A stretch of 64,000 nucleotides of DNA, from positions 62,001 through 126,000 of the forward strand of contig NZ_AZFA01000002.1 of the NCBI RefSeq assembly GCF_001434295.1, written 5' to 3'. Under the pieces are notes generated by a model, which did not search any database, was not told where the DNA came from, and saw only the letters and a program-made list of their open reading frames with translations. Below, piece by piece: positions 53,194 through 61,982 of this stretch. The position numbers and the translations under genes are program-made. Within the stretch, counting starts at the first letter, position 1. Each line of letters opens with the position of its first letter. The stretch is from Companilactobacillus versmoldensis DSM 14857 = KCTC 3814 (GTDB taxonomy: Bacteria; Bacillota; Bacilli; Lactobacillales; Lactobacillaceae).

Positions 53194-53883
53194 TCATTCT
53201 TCGGTTAGCATCGACTGCAAACTTTTAAGTTTACGCATCGTCATCAACCAATCTTTGGTCATGGCGGAACTAGCTTTAGGTGAATTTTGTTCGGCTAAAG
53301 ATTTCAATAACAAATCATGTGGCTCGATCACATTTTTAAAATTAATTTTAGCTTCTCGTAATTTTTTCAGCAGATCAAGTTCATAACGCATGATATGGCC
53401 AAACAATAAATTAGAAAATTGTTGTTCATATTTATTTCCAGCAATCTCTAAAATGGCTTGATGAAAATTTCTATCGCTTTCAATCATTTTGACAAAATTT
53501 GTTGAATTAACATTAGCTCGATATTTTTTTTCAAGATTAGCAAGTTTTTTCAAATCAGTCTCATCTAATTCAGAAGCAGCTTGATTGGCTGCCAAACCTT
53601 CGATAACTGCCATTGGTTCATACAAATTAGCAATATCATCATCATTCAATGGCGCCACGCGGGTCACTTTACCAGCTTCCATGACGACAAAACCATCCTC
53701 ATTCAAGCGCAATAAGGCTTCTCTGATTGGTGTTCGACTGACATCGATTGATTTTGCCAGTTCGACTTCGGCTAGTTTCTCTTGTGGCATCAAAGTCCCC
53801 TCAATAATCCACTTTTTTATCTGTTGATAGGCACGATCTTTTGCAGTTTGTTTTTCAAATGGCTTGGATGTTGGTATTGGCAT
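53194..53883 (-). CDS. GntR-family regulator with FCD domain
   Basis: A 229-residue regulator. The N-terminal winged helix is AYQQIKKWIIEGTLMPQEKL and VSRTPIREALLRLNEDGFVV; the C-terminal all-helical FCD domain has the expected metal-binding pattern, with D/H ligands around SDRNFHQAILEIAGN and IMRYELDLLKKL. The ligand is unknown, probably an organic acid or amino acid. AGGGGAGA precedes the ATG, with an operator-like site between that and the promoter. It likely regulates itself and the EamA transporter. Confidence 0.9.
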   Translation of the reverse strand: MPIPTSKPFEKQTAKDRAYQQIKKWIIEGTLMPQEKLAEVELAKSIDVSRTPIREALLRLNEDGFVVMEAGKVTRVAPLNDDDIANLYEPMAVIEGLAANQAASELDETDLKKLANLEKKYRANVNSTNFVKMIESDRNFHQAILEIAGNKYEQQFSNLLFGHIMRYELDLLKKLREAKINFKNVIEPHDLLLKSLAEQNSPKASSAMTKDWLMTMRKLKSLQSMLTEE

Positions 53884-53907
53884 TTTTATCTCCCCTTATA
53901 TGGTCAG

Positions 53908-53922
53908 TGCATACAGTATATC
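53908..53922 (-). promoter_or_regulatory. TGYATAC-type site upstream of the GntR gene
   Basis: TGCATACAGTATATC lies 25 bp before the GntR start and has the inner symmetry ATAC-A-GTAT. It is less perfect than the site before the EamA gene. Confidence 0.5.
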
Positions 53923-53956
53923 ATTCGAGCAATATTTAGAAAAGATAAAATCAAGA

Positions 53957-53989
53957 CACAAAAAAAGTCTTTCATATATGAAAGACTTT
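53957..53989 (-). terminator. Terminator of the LysM gene
   Basis: A 13-bp palindromic stem AAAGTCTTTCATA with its complement, preceded on the plus strand by A7 (U-tract on the minus strand). It ends 10 bp before the stop codon of the LysM gene. Confidence 0.85.
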
Positions 53990-53998
53990 AAAGTATTA

Positions 53999-54757
53999 TT
54001 ATCCAACAACTTCAACAGTAGCGTTAGTAACACCATATGAAGGGATACTTGAACTTGGCATAGCCATATCTAATTGATATGGGTTACTGTATGCAAAGTA
54101 ACCTGTATCATTTACAGTACGGTAGTAAACTGTTCCATCTGATAATGTGATCTTAAGTTGTGTTCCCTTAGGGAAGATTGATAAGTTGGCAGCAACACCA
54201 GAGTAACCCATGTTTGAACCAAGTACGGCTGGATCGTAGAAACTGATCTTGAATGTACCAGCTGATCTACCTGTTGTACTTGTTTGTGTTTGTGTACTTT
54301 GGGCTGGAGCTTGTGTTTGAGTTTGTGTTTGTGCTTGTTCTTGAACTGGTTGTGTTTCTTGGGCTGGTTGTTCTTGAACTGGTTGTGTTTCTTGGGCTGG
54401 TTGTTCTTGAACTGGTTGTGTTTCTTGGGCTGGTTGTTCTTGAACTGGTTGTTGTTCTTCTTGAACTGGTTGAGCTTGTGTTGCTTGAACATTTTGTTCA
54501 ACAGCAGTTGTAGTTGGAATAGTTACGATATCGCCAGGGAAGATGAGGTCAAATCCCCCAACCTCACGACCATTAGCTTGTTCTAATTCAGCAATTGAAA
54601 TACCATTTGCTGCGGCGATACTCTTGTATGTGTCACCTGCAACGACAGACACGTGGCTGTCGTCTACAACAGTAGCAGCCTGAGAATTACTTGCCTTGAT
54701 TCCAAAGGCTGTCAATGCCATTGCACTAACAAATGCGAGTGATAATACTTTTTTCAT
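53999..54757 (-). CDS. Secreted LysM protein with Gln/Pro repeats
   Basis: A 252-residue wall protein: signal peptide (residues 1-28, cut near SQAA), one LysM domain for peptidoglycan binding (VVAGDTYKSIAAANGISIAEL and FPGDIVTIP), a Gln/Pro/Glu-rich spacer of four near-identical QPVQEQPAQET units, and a C-terminal domain of about 85 residues (FKISFYDPAVLGSNMGYSGV to VTNATVEVVG) that looks like a double-psi barrel of the 3D or RlpA type. The role in wall metabolism is inference. The 33-bp repeats behind the spacer are listed separately. It is a single gene. Confidence 0.87.
   Translation of the reverse strand: MKKVLSLAFVSAMALTAFGIKASNSQAATVVDDSHVSVVAGDTYKSIAAANGISIAELEQANGREVGGFDLIFPGDIVTIPTTTAVEQNVQATQAQPVQEEQQPVQEQPAQETQPVQEQPAQETQPVQEQPAQETQPVQEQAQTQTQTQAPAQSTQTQTSTTGRSAGTFKISFYDPAVLGSNMGYSGVAANLSIFPKGTQLKITLSDGTVYYRTVNDTGYFAYSNPYQLDMAMPSSSIPSYGVTNATVEVVG
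54338..54470 (-). repeat. Tandem 33-bp repeats inside the LysM gene
   Basis: Three exact 33-bp units (54338-54370, 54371-54403, 54404-54436) and a partial fourth encode eleven-residue steps (QPAQETQPVQE in the reading frame). As 33 is a multiple of three, gain or loss of units keeps the frame and changes spacer length. Confidence 0.9.
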
Positions 54758-54962
54758 AAAATATAAACATCCTTACTTTTTTTAAGTTTAGCTCTCTTTG
54801 CTATGAGAAGAACTATAACAGGTCAATGTTACATAAACAGGCAATATTTATTACAAAATCCTATTATTATGTAACTTTAGTAATATTGTCGTAATCTAAA
54901 AATTTCAAAGACTGTCATATCAACGATTAGGCCACTAACAATTTTTTATAATTATGAAAATA

Positions 54963-54994
54963 TATAAAAAAAATACCTTAATGAAAAGGTATTT
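54963..54994 (-). terminator. Terminator of the 235-aa gene
   Basis: Short 9-bp stem AAATACCTT/AAGGTATTT around AATGAA with A-rich left flank, 30 bp past the stop. Confidence 0.75.
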
Positions 54995-55023
54995 ACAAGT
55001 TCAGAACAAGTTTTGATTAAAAA

Positions 55024-55731
55024 TCAATGACGTGGGTAAAATCTCGCTAACTCATATGTCATATGAATCAACTCATAAGAATGTGGGTTTTGAAGATTAC
55101 TGAAATCAAATCCTCCTTGATTTAGCTTCAACAGTTCAAGGACATCTTGAAAGGCTCTGGCAACTAGAAAATAATAGTTATTTACAGCAGGTGTGAAAAT
55201 GATTGTTAAGGGATTACGGGTAAACTTAGGTGCACTCATAGGTTCTTTGACCAAAGTCTTAACGAATTCATCATCATCTTGATTCCAATCCAATATCCCG
55301 AAATCACTGGGCTTGATCTCGCCAGTAAATCCTACACCATGAGCTAACGCAATATCCAATAGCCAAATCATTTTACCTGGTAGGACCATTTTTTGGCCTA
55401 AAGCCGCCGCCAAATAAAGTGCCCCGACATAAGGAACGTTACCAGAATTATCACGAGAATCCAAATCATCCATAATTGAGAAAGCATGACCTAAATAAAT
55501 ATTTTTGCTAGTTTGATCAGCCACTAATTGATCTAAAGTCTGCTGTTCAAAGGTCTCGATCATCCCATGTTCGACCCATTCGCGTGTTTTCTGATTTTCT
55601 TTACCTGTCATACTTAGCAATAAAGCATCCTTATCTTGCTTGATCAAGTCTAAAACTTGTTGAGCATTATCAGTCCAAGGAATTGCTAGTTCATCTTTTT
55701 TCATCACTGAATAATAAGTTGTCTGTTTCAT
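55024..55731 (-). CDS. Conserved-looking 235-residue protein, unrecognised
   Basis: A soluble protein I do not recognise. It has no signal peptide or membrane helix. The middle (YLGHAFSIMDDLDSRDNSGNVPYVGALYLAAALGQKMVLPGKMIWLLDIALAHGV is split by several helices) is well structured, with a Gly/Asn-rich turn, and the C-terminal part ends RFYPRH. The ATG at 55731 stands before TGAAGTGATCATATG-like sequence that includes an AGTGATC site. It is a single gene with its own terminator. The neighbours (LysM protein, PTS) give no hint about function. Confidence 0.65.
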   Translation of the reverse strand: MKQTTYYSVMKKDELAIPWTDNAQQVLDLIKQDKDALLLSMTGKENQKTREWVEHGMIETFEQQTLDQLVADQTSKNIYLGHAFSIMDDLDSRDNSGNVPYVGALYLAAALGQKMVLPGKMIWLLDIALAHGVGFTGEIKPSDFGILDWNQDDDEFVKTLVKEPMSAPKFTRNPLTIIFTPAVNNYYFLVARAFQDVLELLKLNQGGFDFSNLQNPHSYELIHMTYELARFYPRH

Positions 55732-55820
55732 ATGATCACTTCACCCACTAATTAACTCTTACTTACAATATAGACCCTACAGAGTACTCTAATGCAAGTG
55801 ATTTTTCAAAAAATAACCAA

Positions 55821-55859
55821 TAAAAAATGCAAATCTACTATAATAGTAAATTTGCATTT
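55821..55859 (-). terminator. Terminator of the PTS gene
   Basis: A 16-bp stem AAATGCAAATCTACTA with TAGTAAATTTGCATTT (one mismatch), A6 on the plus-strand left. It lies 23 bp beyond the PTS stop. Confidence 0.85.
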
Positions 55860-55881
55860 CATCATATTAAGATATAGAAAT

Positions 55882-57867
55882 TTATTTAACAGCTGGAGCA
55901 CGACTTCCTAATCTTACTTTTTCAACTGTATGTACCTTTTGATCAAGATCAGATTCTTTGAATCCGAAGAAGTATGTACATGTAAAGGCAACAATCAAAG
56001 CTGCAGCTGAAGCAATTAGATAGCCGGTGAAGCTGGCATCGATACCTTTAGGATTAATGAAGGATGCAAAACCGATAAATGAACCGGCAAAGCCCCACAT
56101 ATCAACGTGGAACAATCCTGTTAGGAATCCACCAACAGCACCACCAATATTGGCTGTCCAGAAAACACGTCCGTATTTCAAGTTAATACCATACATAGCC
56201 GGCTCTGTAATACCAGAGAAAGCTGAAAGTGTAGCGGCACCAGCAATTTGTTTGATTGCTGGATTTTTCTTAGTCTTCAGAAAGACTGCTAATACAGCAG
56301 CACCTTGGGCGACCATGGTAGCAGAAACGATCGCATTCAATGCACTGTGACCAGTTGTAGCAATTTGGTTGGCAACGACCGGAATAACCGCCCAATGCAA
56401 ACCAAAGATAACCAAGCATTGATAAAATCCACCAATGACCAATCCCGATAATGCCGGACTGAATTTCAGTAAAGCAACGATTCCACTAGCAAGTAATGAA
56501 CTGAGGAATGTGATGATCGGTCCCACGATAACTAAAATCACGGCACTGACTACGAAAACTTCGACTAACGGTGAAACGATCATTCTAATCGAAGCATTGA
56601 TGTGTTTCTTTAACCAAGGTTCAATTTCTGCAGCCAACCAAGCAGCGGCAATCATAGGGAAAATTGAATACGTGTAATTGGCAACATGGATCGGAATACC
56701 TAAGAAACTAGCATTGATATTCATTTGACTACTTGCGGTCTTGGTTGCTAATTGTACTAGGGTTGGATAGGCCAACACACCACCGACGACCGCAACGATG
56801 ATCTGATTAGCACCGAGCCGACGGGCAGCTGTGAACCCTACCAAGATCGGTAGGAAGTAGAAGACTGAATCACCCATCGCATAAATCACCATGTATGTAT
56901 CACTTGAAGTCGATAAAACATGGAAGGAAACAAATAGAGAAACTAGACCTTTCAAGATACCGGCGGCAGCCAACAATCCAATAACAGGCATCATACTAGC
57001 AGTAATGACACCAATCAAGGAACTAAAGTAAAATTTAGTTTTTGGCCATACGCCCTTTGGAGCCTTACGTTTTGGTGCTTTTGGTGCAGCATCGCCATCG
57101 CCACCAAATCCAGATCCTAAGACCTTAACGACAGCATCAAAGGCTTCTTCGACTTTCGGTCCAATAACGACTTGATATTGACCTCCAGCTTTAGCTACTT
57201 CCAAGACACCATTCAAATTTTCAATGGCCTCATCATTAGCCTTTTTTTCATCTTTCAAATAGAAACGCACCCGTGTGATACAGTGAATCACACTGTCAAC
57301 GTTTTCGGCACCACCAATATTTTTAACGATGTCTTTGGCTAAATCATCAAAATTAACTTTACCACTGGTAGTTTTATGAGCATTTTCATTTTGCTCACCT
57401 TCTGCCAGCAATTTGACGACTGCTCCATCAGTCCCGGCCTTGTGGTCACCCACATTGGCAATAACTGAACTGACCATTTTAGCTGTATTAGTGATAGCGA
57501 TGATAATATCAGTTGCTTTGCCAGCTTCTTCGACTGCTTTGAAATCCATCGTGGCAATTTTTTGTCCGGCATGCACTACATCGCCTTCAGAAACGTCGAT
57601 CTCGAATGGTGTCCCATTCAATTCAACTGTATCAACACCCATATGGATCAAGACTTCTAATCCATTATCAGCAGCGATACCAATTGCGTGTTTAGTCGGT
57701 GCGACCAACATTATTTTTCCTGTCAATGGAGCTTCGATGACATCGTCATTCGGGATAACGCCAAATCCATCACCCATGGCTTTTTCAGAAAACATCGGGT
57801 CATGAACTTTCGTGATGTCAAGGATATGACCACTTGCAGGAGAAAGCAATGTTTCTTCATTCTTCAT
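55882..57867 (-). CDS. PTS sugar transporter, IIA-IIB-IIC fusion (disaccharide type)
   Basis: A 661-residue permease of the glucose/sucrose superfamily. The order is IIA (residues about 1-160, phospho-His75 in EVLIHMGVD), IIB (about 170-250, phospho-Cys196 in VIHCITRVRFYL) and IIC (about 275-640, about ten helices, GITEPAMYGINLKYGR motif). IIA-first order is less common than IIBCA but known in lactobacilli. It stands divergently from a GH65 phosphorylase, so a disaccharide such as trehalose or maltose is the likely substrate. The final part ends RLGSRAPAVK. Confidence 0.9.
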   Translation of the reverse strand: MKNEETLLSPASGHILDITKVHDPMFSEKAMGDGFGVIPNDDVIEAPLTGKIMLVAPTKHAIGIAADNGLEVLIHMGVDTVELNGTPFEIDVSEGDVVHAGQKIATMDFKAVEEAGKATDIIIAITNTAKMVSSVIANVGDHKAGTDGAVVKLLAEGEQNENAHKTTSGKVNFDDLAKDIVKNIGGAENVDSVIHCITRVRFYLKDEKKANDEAIENLNGVLEVAKAGGQYQVVIGPKVEEAFDAVVKVLGSGFGGDGDAAPKAPKRKAPKGVWPKTKFYFSSLIGVITASMMPVIGLLAAAGILKGLVSLFVSFHVLSTSSDTYMVIYAMGDSVFYFLPILVGFTAARRLGANQIIVAVVGGVLAYPTLVQLATKTASSQMNINASFLGIPIHVANYTYSIFPMIAAAWLAAEIEPWLKKHINASIRMIVSPLVEVFVVSAVILVIVGPIITFLSSLLASGIVALLKFSPALSGLVIGGFYQCLVIFGLHWAVIPVVANQIATTGHSALNAIVSATMVAQGAAVLAVFLKTKKNPAIKQIAGAATLSAFSGITEPAMYGINLKYGRVFWTANIGGAVGGFLTGLFHVDMWGFAGSFIGFASFINPKGIDASFTGYLIASAAALIVAFTCTYFFGFKESDLDQKVHTVEKVRLGSRAPAVK

Positions 57868-57904
57868 TTATAACACCCCCAGCTTCGGATTAAGAACGAG
57901 TTAA

Positions 57905-57918
57905 GTATATCGTTTACA
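57905..57918. promoter_or_regulatory. Candidate cre site between PTS and GH65 genes
   Basis: GTATATCGTTTACA agrees with the cre consensus TGWNANCGNTNWCA except at the first two positions. Carbon catabolite control of both divergent genes is plausible; the match is only moderate. Confidence 0.35.
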
Positions 57919-58101
57919 TGTTTTATTTTATATCATTGCAATTATTTTATTTATCAGATTACGAAAGTATTTTTTTGAAAATTAGGAAATATTTCACTAT
58001 TGATTGATATATGTTTTAATTAAGAGATTTTTTTGTAAAAAATGATATAAAATTGCTTATTTTTCGACATAACTTTACACTAATAATAGGAGGCAAAAAA
58101 T

Positions 58102-60813
58102 ATGAAACCGCTGTATCTAACTGTTACGGACAAGCATATACGCTATTCTTATGAGGATTCAGATGATAGGTCAACTATTGATAAGGTTTACAATATCAAT
58201 GCCAAAAAAACTTTAGGAGATAATTTAGATAACTTTAAATTAAAACTTCCCAACGACTTTGATGTCGTAGTGATCCTTAATCCAATCGATGTTGAATTAA
58301 GAGACACAATCGTCAGTTGTGGTAATCAACCAATTGATATGGGTCTCACGATGGAAAACCTACTACACACCCCCACAGTCGGCGTCCACGATGTTGCCCG
58401 CCTAGGCTTAAAACAAGCTGCTTCAGCAGAAAGCGAGCATGCAGGTTGGCATTTAGAGTATTATGGCTCTTATTCAGGCAAACGCCAATACGGTCAAGAA
58501 TCATTACAAACCATCGGGAATGGTTACTTTGGTCTACGTGGCTCTTATGTTGAAGCTAAGGCTGGCGATGACTATTACCCTGGTACTTATGTTGCCGGAG
58601 TTTTTAATCAACTAACTACCAATATCAATAATCGTGATATTGTGAATGAGGATTTGGTTAATTTACCAAATGCACAATATATGACTTTCAGTATCGATGA
58701 TGGTGATGTCTTCAAAATGACACCCGAAATGATCGATAACGTTTATCGTTCACTGGATATGCGTACTGGAGTCTTTACGATCACCATGATACTTTCACTA
58801 CCAAACGGTAAACGTTTGAAGGTGATCACTAAAAAAGTTGCTGATATGAAAAATTATCATAACTATTCACTGCAATATACTGTTCAACCGTTGAACTTCT
58901 CTGGAGATATGAGGATCTTTTCAGAGATTGATGGATCAGTAACTAATACTAATGTTGAAAGATATCGCTCTTTTAACGGTAAACACTTAGTCGTTGACAA
59001 TACTAAAGTCGATGGTGATCGAGCTATTTTATTGGCTCATACCAAACATTCTGGTGTCAATATTGCCGTGGGGACACGGATCCAATGTCCAAACATTGTT
59101 GACTCAGAATTGACTTCGAACCGTTTCCAGGAGCGGATCAGTCAAGCTATTGCTTTTCATGTCGTCGAAGGACGGACTTATACCGTAGAAAAAACTGTCA
59201 GCATTTATACTTCTTTAGAGACAAATTCTGACTTGGAATTTGCTGTCAACGATCACGCATATCACAAAAATTTTGCTGATGCCGTCGCTAATTCAATGCG
59301 TAGTTGGCAACAGATCTGGAGTAATGAAGATATTCAATTGAGTGGCGATATTACAGCTCAAAAACTACTTCGTTTGAATGAATTCCACGCCACTGTTTCG
59401 GCTCAACAACATGTCAATCAAGACCTTGATGCGTCTGTTGGCGCACGTGGACTTCACGGTGAAGCCTATCGTGGTCACATTTTCTGGGATGAATTGTTCA
59501 TCCTACCTTATTACACGATGCATTATCCACAATTAGCTAAGGCCTTATTGATGTACCGCTATAACCGTTTGCCAGCCGCCAAAAAGTACGCTGAAGCTAA
59601 CGGATATAAAGGTGCTATGTATCCTTGGCAAAGTGGTATGTATGGTGATGAGCAGTCACAATCACTACACTTAAACCCCATCACCAATCAATGGGATCCT
59701 GACAACTCTCGCAAGCAACGTCATGTTTCTTTAGCCATCGCCTATAACGTTTGGAATTATTACAATATGACCGAAGATGACGACTTCATTAAAAATTACG
59801 GCCTAGAAATGTTGCTCAATATTGCTAAGCTGTGGATCAGTAAGGCTGAATATGATCCTGAAACGAAGAAATACTCGATCAACGATGTCATGGGCCCCGA
59901 TGAATTCCATGAGGGCTATCCTGATCGTAAAGAATCTGGTTTGGATAATAATGCTTACACTAATATCATGACTAGCTGGCTCTTTAGCAAAGTCGATTTC
60001 TTGATTCAAAAAGAACCAGAAAAAGTAGTCAATGACAATTACCAACGGGCAGACTTCACTGATGACAATCTCAATGACATGAGAAATATCGGAAAAGATT
60101 TGAAGCTTGAATTCAATCAGGATGGTATCTTAGGTCAATTTGAGGGTTACTTCAAACTCAAGGATATTGATTTTGATTACTACAGACGTCAATACGGCGA
60201 TATCTCACGGATGGACCGAATCTTGAAATCCGAAGGTGACTCCCCTGACCAATATCAACTTGCCAAGCAAGCTGATGCTCTGATGGCTTTGTATCCTTTG
60301 AAGGAGTCTACCTTTATGAATATTTTGGCCGATATGGGTTATCAAATCGATGATCCACAAAAATTCATCAAGGACAATGTAAACTACTATTTACAAAGAA
60401 CAACTCATGGTTCGACTTTGTCGCGGATTGTTTACTCGATGTTAGCTCTCAAAGTTAACGACACTGAATTATCTTGGAAATTATTCTATGAAGCTCTGAC
60501 AAGTGATTACTATGATATTCAAGGTGGTACGACTGCTGAAGGTATACACCTAGGTGTTATGGGAGCTACCTTAAATGTGGTTACATCCTACTTTGCTGGA
60601 GTGGACTTCCGGGGTGAGGAATTGTCGATCGATCCACACTTCCCTGAGTCATGGAATACTTTGACCTTCAACTTGGTCTTTAAGAATGCTCATTATTATT
60701 TCACAGTTTCGAAAGATTCAGTTACCGTTAAAGCTGACCATGCCACAGATTTATCATTTAGAGGTAAGCAAATTACGCTTAATGAAAACGAAGAAAAAAC
60801 TATTAATTACTAA
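58102..60813 (+). CDS. GH65 disaccharide phosphorylase with N-terminal extension
   Basis: A 903-residue inverting phosphorylase. The GH65 core starts near residue 115 (GWHLEYYGSYSGKRQY then TIGNGYFGLRGSY), and the catalytic acid is expected at Glu601 in NDVMGPDEFHEGYPDRKESG; the substrate loop GEAYRGHIFWDELFILPYY is typical. Family members of about 750-790 residues include maltose, trehalose and trehalose-6-phosphate phosphorylases. This one has an additional 110 residues at the N-terminus, with no motif that I recognise. Since a PTS gene is adjacent, a 6-phosphorylated disaccharide is the likely substrate, with inorganic phosphate as second. GGAGGCAAAAAAT precedes the ATG. Confidence 0.88.
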   Translation: MKPLYLTVTDKHIRYSYEDSDDRSTIDKVYNINAKKTLGDNLDNFKLKLPNDFDVVVILNPIDVELRDTIVSCGNQPIDMGLTMENLLHTPTVGVHDVARLGLKQAASAESEHAGWHLEYYGSYSGKRQYGQESLQTIGNGYFGLRGSYVEAKAGDDYYPGTYVAGVFNQLTTNINNRDIVNEDLVNLPNAQYMTFSIDDGDVFKMTPEMIDNVYRSLDMRTGVFTITMILSLPNGKRLKVITKKVADMKNYHNYSLQYTVQPLNFSGDMRIFSEIDGSVTNTNVERYRSFNGKHLVVDNTKVDGDRAILLAHTKHSGVNIAVGTRIQCPNIVDSELTSNRFQERISQAIAFHVVEGRTYTVEKTVSIYTSLETNSDLEFAVNDHAYHKNFADAVANSMRSWQQIWSNEDIQLSGDITAQKLLRLNEFHATVSAQQHVNQDLDASVGARGLHGEAYRGHIFWDELFILPYYTMHYPQLAKALLMYRYNRLPAAKKYAEANGYKGAMYPWQSGMYGDEQSQSLHLNPITNQWDPDNSRKQRHVSLAIAYNVWNYYNMTEDDDFIKNYGLEMLLNIAKLWISKAEYDPETKKYSINDVMGPDEFHEGYPDRKESGLDNNAYTNIMTSWLFSKVDFLIQKEPEKVVNDNYQRADFTDDNLNDMRNIGKDLKLEFNQDGILGQFEGYFKLKDIDFDYYRRQYGDISRMDRILKSEGDSPDQYQLAKQADALMALYPLKESTFMNILADMGYQIDDPQKFIKDNVNYYLQRTTHGSTLSRIVYSMLALKVNDTELSWKLFYEALTSDYYDIQGGTTAEGIHLGVMGATLNVVTSYFAGVDFRGEELSIDPHFPESWNTLTFNLVFKNAHYYFTVSKDSVTVKADHATDLSFRGKQITLNENEEKTINY

Positions 60814-60815
60814 AA

Positions 60816-60862
60816 CAAAAAAAGATCTAATTAATTCGAAATTGAATTAATTAGATCTTTTC
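60816..60862. terminator. Terminator between GH65 and HAD genes
   Basis: A 17-bp perfect stem AAAGATCTAATTAATTC with its complement around GAAATT, with A7 on the left and T4 on the right. It may serve both convergent genes. Confidence 0.9.
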
Positions 60863-60924
60863 TGCTTTAGGCCTTTACATTTTTTTAGTATGATGATATC
60901 TTAATCATTCGCATTTTTGGAAAA

Positions 60925-61713
60925 CTAAATTAATCGCAGGTCTCGTAATTCATAATAAATCCCACTATGATTGTTGTCTTCTTTAGTAATATACTTAGCG
61001 TTTTGTTTGGCAACTGACAAACCATTGACCATGGCAATCGGATTATCCACTTTTTTAAACATTGGGATATCGTTATTACCATCACCGAAGGCATAAGTTG
61101 GAACACCAGTTAACCCAGCTCGTTGGATCAAACTAGTTATCCCTCCAGCTTTAGAAACACCCTTTAACACGACATCCAATCCCCGTGGATTATTGCGATA
61201 AAATGTCAGCGTACTACCAAATATCTCTTCATATTTTGCTTGATGGTCATCTTCGCCGACTGGTGTGTAAACAAATGAGAAATTGATTGTATTTTCTTTA
61301 TAAAAGTCAGGATCAATAATCTTTTCCAAGCGTAGAGCCTTATAATTATCAGTAACCAATTGATTGTCACCAGTAACTGCACAACCTACGTTATTATAAA
61401 ATGCCACTTCTTCATTAAAGTGACTGGCAAAGTCAACTAAATCTTTGTTGACGCTTATTGGTATTTCTTGAACATCAATTGCTTTATTTTCGAACACTAC
61501 ATAACTACCATTGGCAGTGATGAAAGAATCGAATTTACCTTCTTTGATCAAATTGGCGATCTCAAACTCATTTCTTCCGGTTGCAATAACTGGTAAAATA
61601 TCGTTCTCACGTAAAAGATCTAACGCTAATAAGTTTCGGTCTGAAACGTGTTTATCGTCATCAAACAAAGTCCCATCTAAATCGAAGAAGACAACTCCCT
61701 TATAGCTTTTCAT
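60925..61713 (-). CDS. Cof-type HAD-superfamily phosphatase
   Basis: A 262-residue HAD IIB phosphatase. Motif I is FFDLDGTLFDDDK (residues 9-21), motif II is VIATGRNEFE, and the last motif is YAFGDGNNDIPMFKKV. The nearby GH65 phosphorylase may produce the sugar phosphate for it, as beta-phosphoglucomutase-like or phosphatase steps are common near such genes, but this enzyme is of the Cof type and no link can be shown. It is a single gene with GGGATGAC as ribosome site. Confidence 0.88.
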   Translation of the reverse strand: MKSYKGVVFFDLDGTLFDDDKHVSDRNLLALDLLRENDILPVIATGRNEFEIANLIKEGKFDSFITANGSYVVFENKAIDVQEIPISVNKDLVDFASHFNEEVAFYNNVGCAVTGDNQLVTDNYKALRLEKIIDPDFYKENTINFSFVYTPVGEDDHQAKYEEIFGSTLTFYRNNPRGLDVVLKGVSKAGGITSLIQRAGLTGVPTYAFGDGNNDIPMFKKVDNPIAMVNGLSVAKQNAKYITKEDNNHSGIYYELRDLRLI

Positions 61714-61982
61714 TATGTCATCCCTTTCTGATCAGGTTAGATGAACTTTACAGATAAAAGTTTAAAATTCAATACTCACTTCTGTGTATGTTTTAGCATG
61801 AAAGCCTAACTTTTTCACTCTAAACGCTCAATCTAAGCTTTTCAGATATATTTCTGAAAACCTGCAGAAAATTTGCAGTTTTTATACTATCTAGCTTTAA
61901 TTTTATAATTCAATGCATTTTTCATCAAGTTTATTTAATTTAGTGTTAACATGTTTTAAATAATTTGAAGGGGGGTTATTTG
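61714..61982. other. Intergenic region upstream of the MATE gene
   Basis: Divergent spacer of 269 bp. It holds two adjacent short hairpins, TTTTCAGA/TCTGAAAA (about 61838-61860) and CTGCA/TGCAG followed by T5 (about 61863-61883), the latter with the shape of a weak plus-strand terminator. No promoter is obvious and no known riboswitch is recognised. Confidence 0.4.

Noticed and set aside
54338-54470. CRISPR-like spacing of 33-bp repeats
   Set aside because: The units are directly adjacent with no spacers, and they are translated in the LysM gene.
54253-54586. Plus-strand open frames opposite the LysM gene, rich in Leu, Val and Trp
   Set aside because: They only mirror the Gln/Pro repeats of the LysM gene in other frames.
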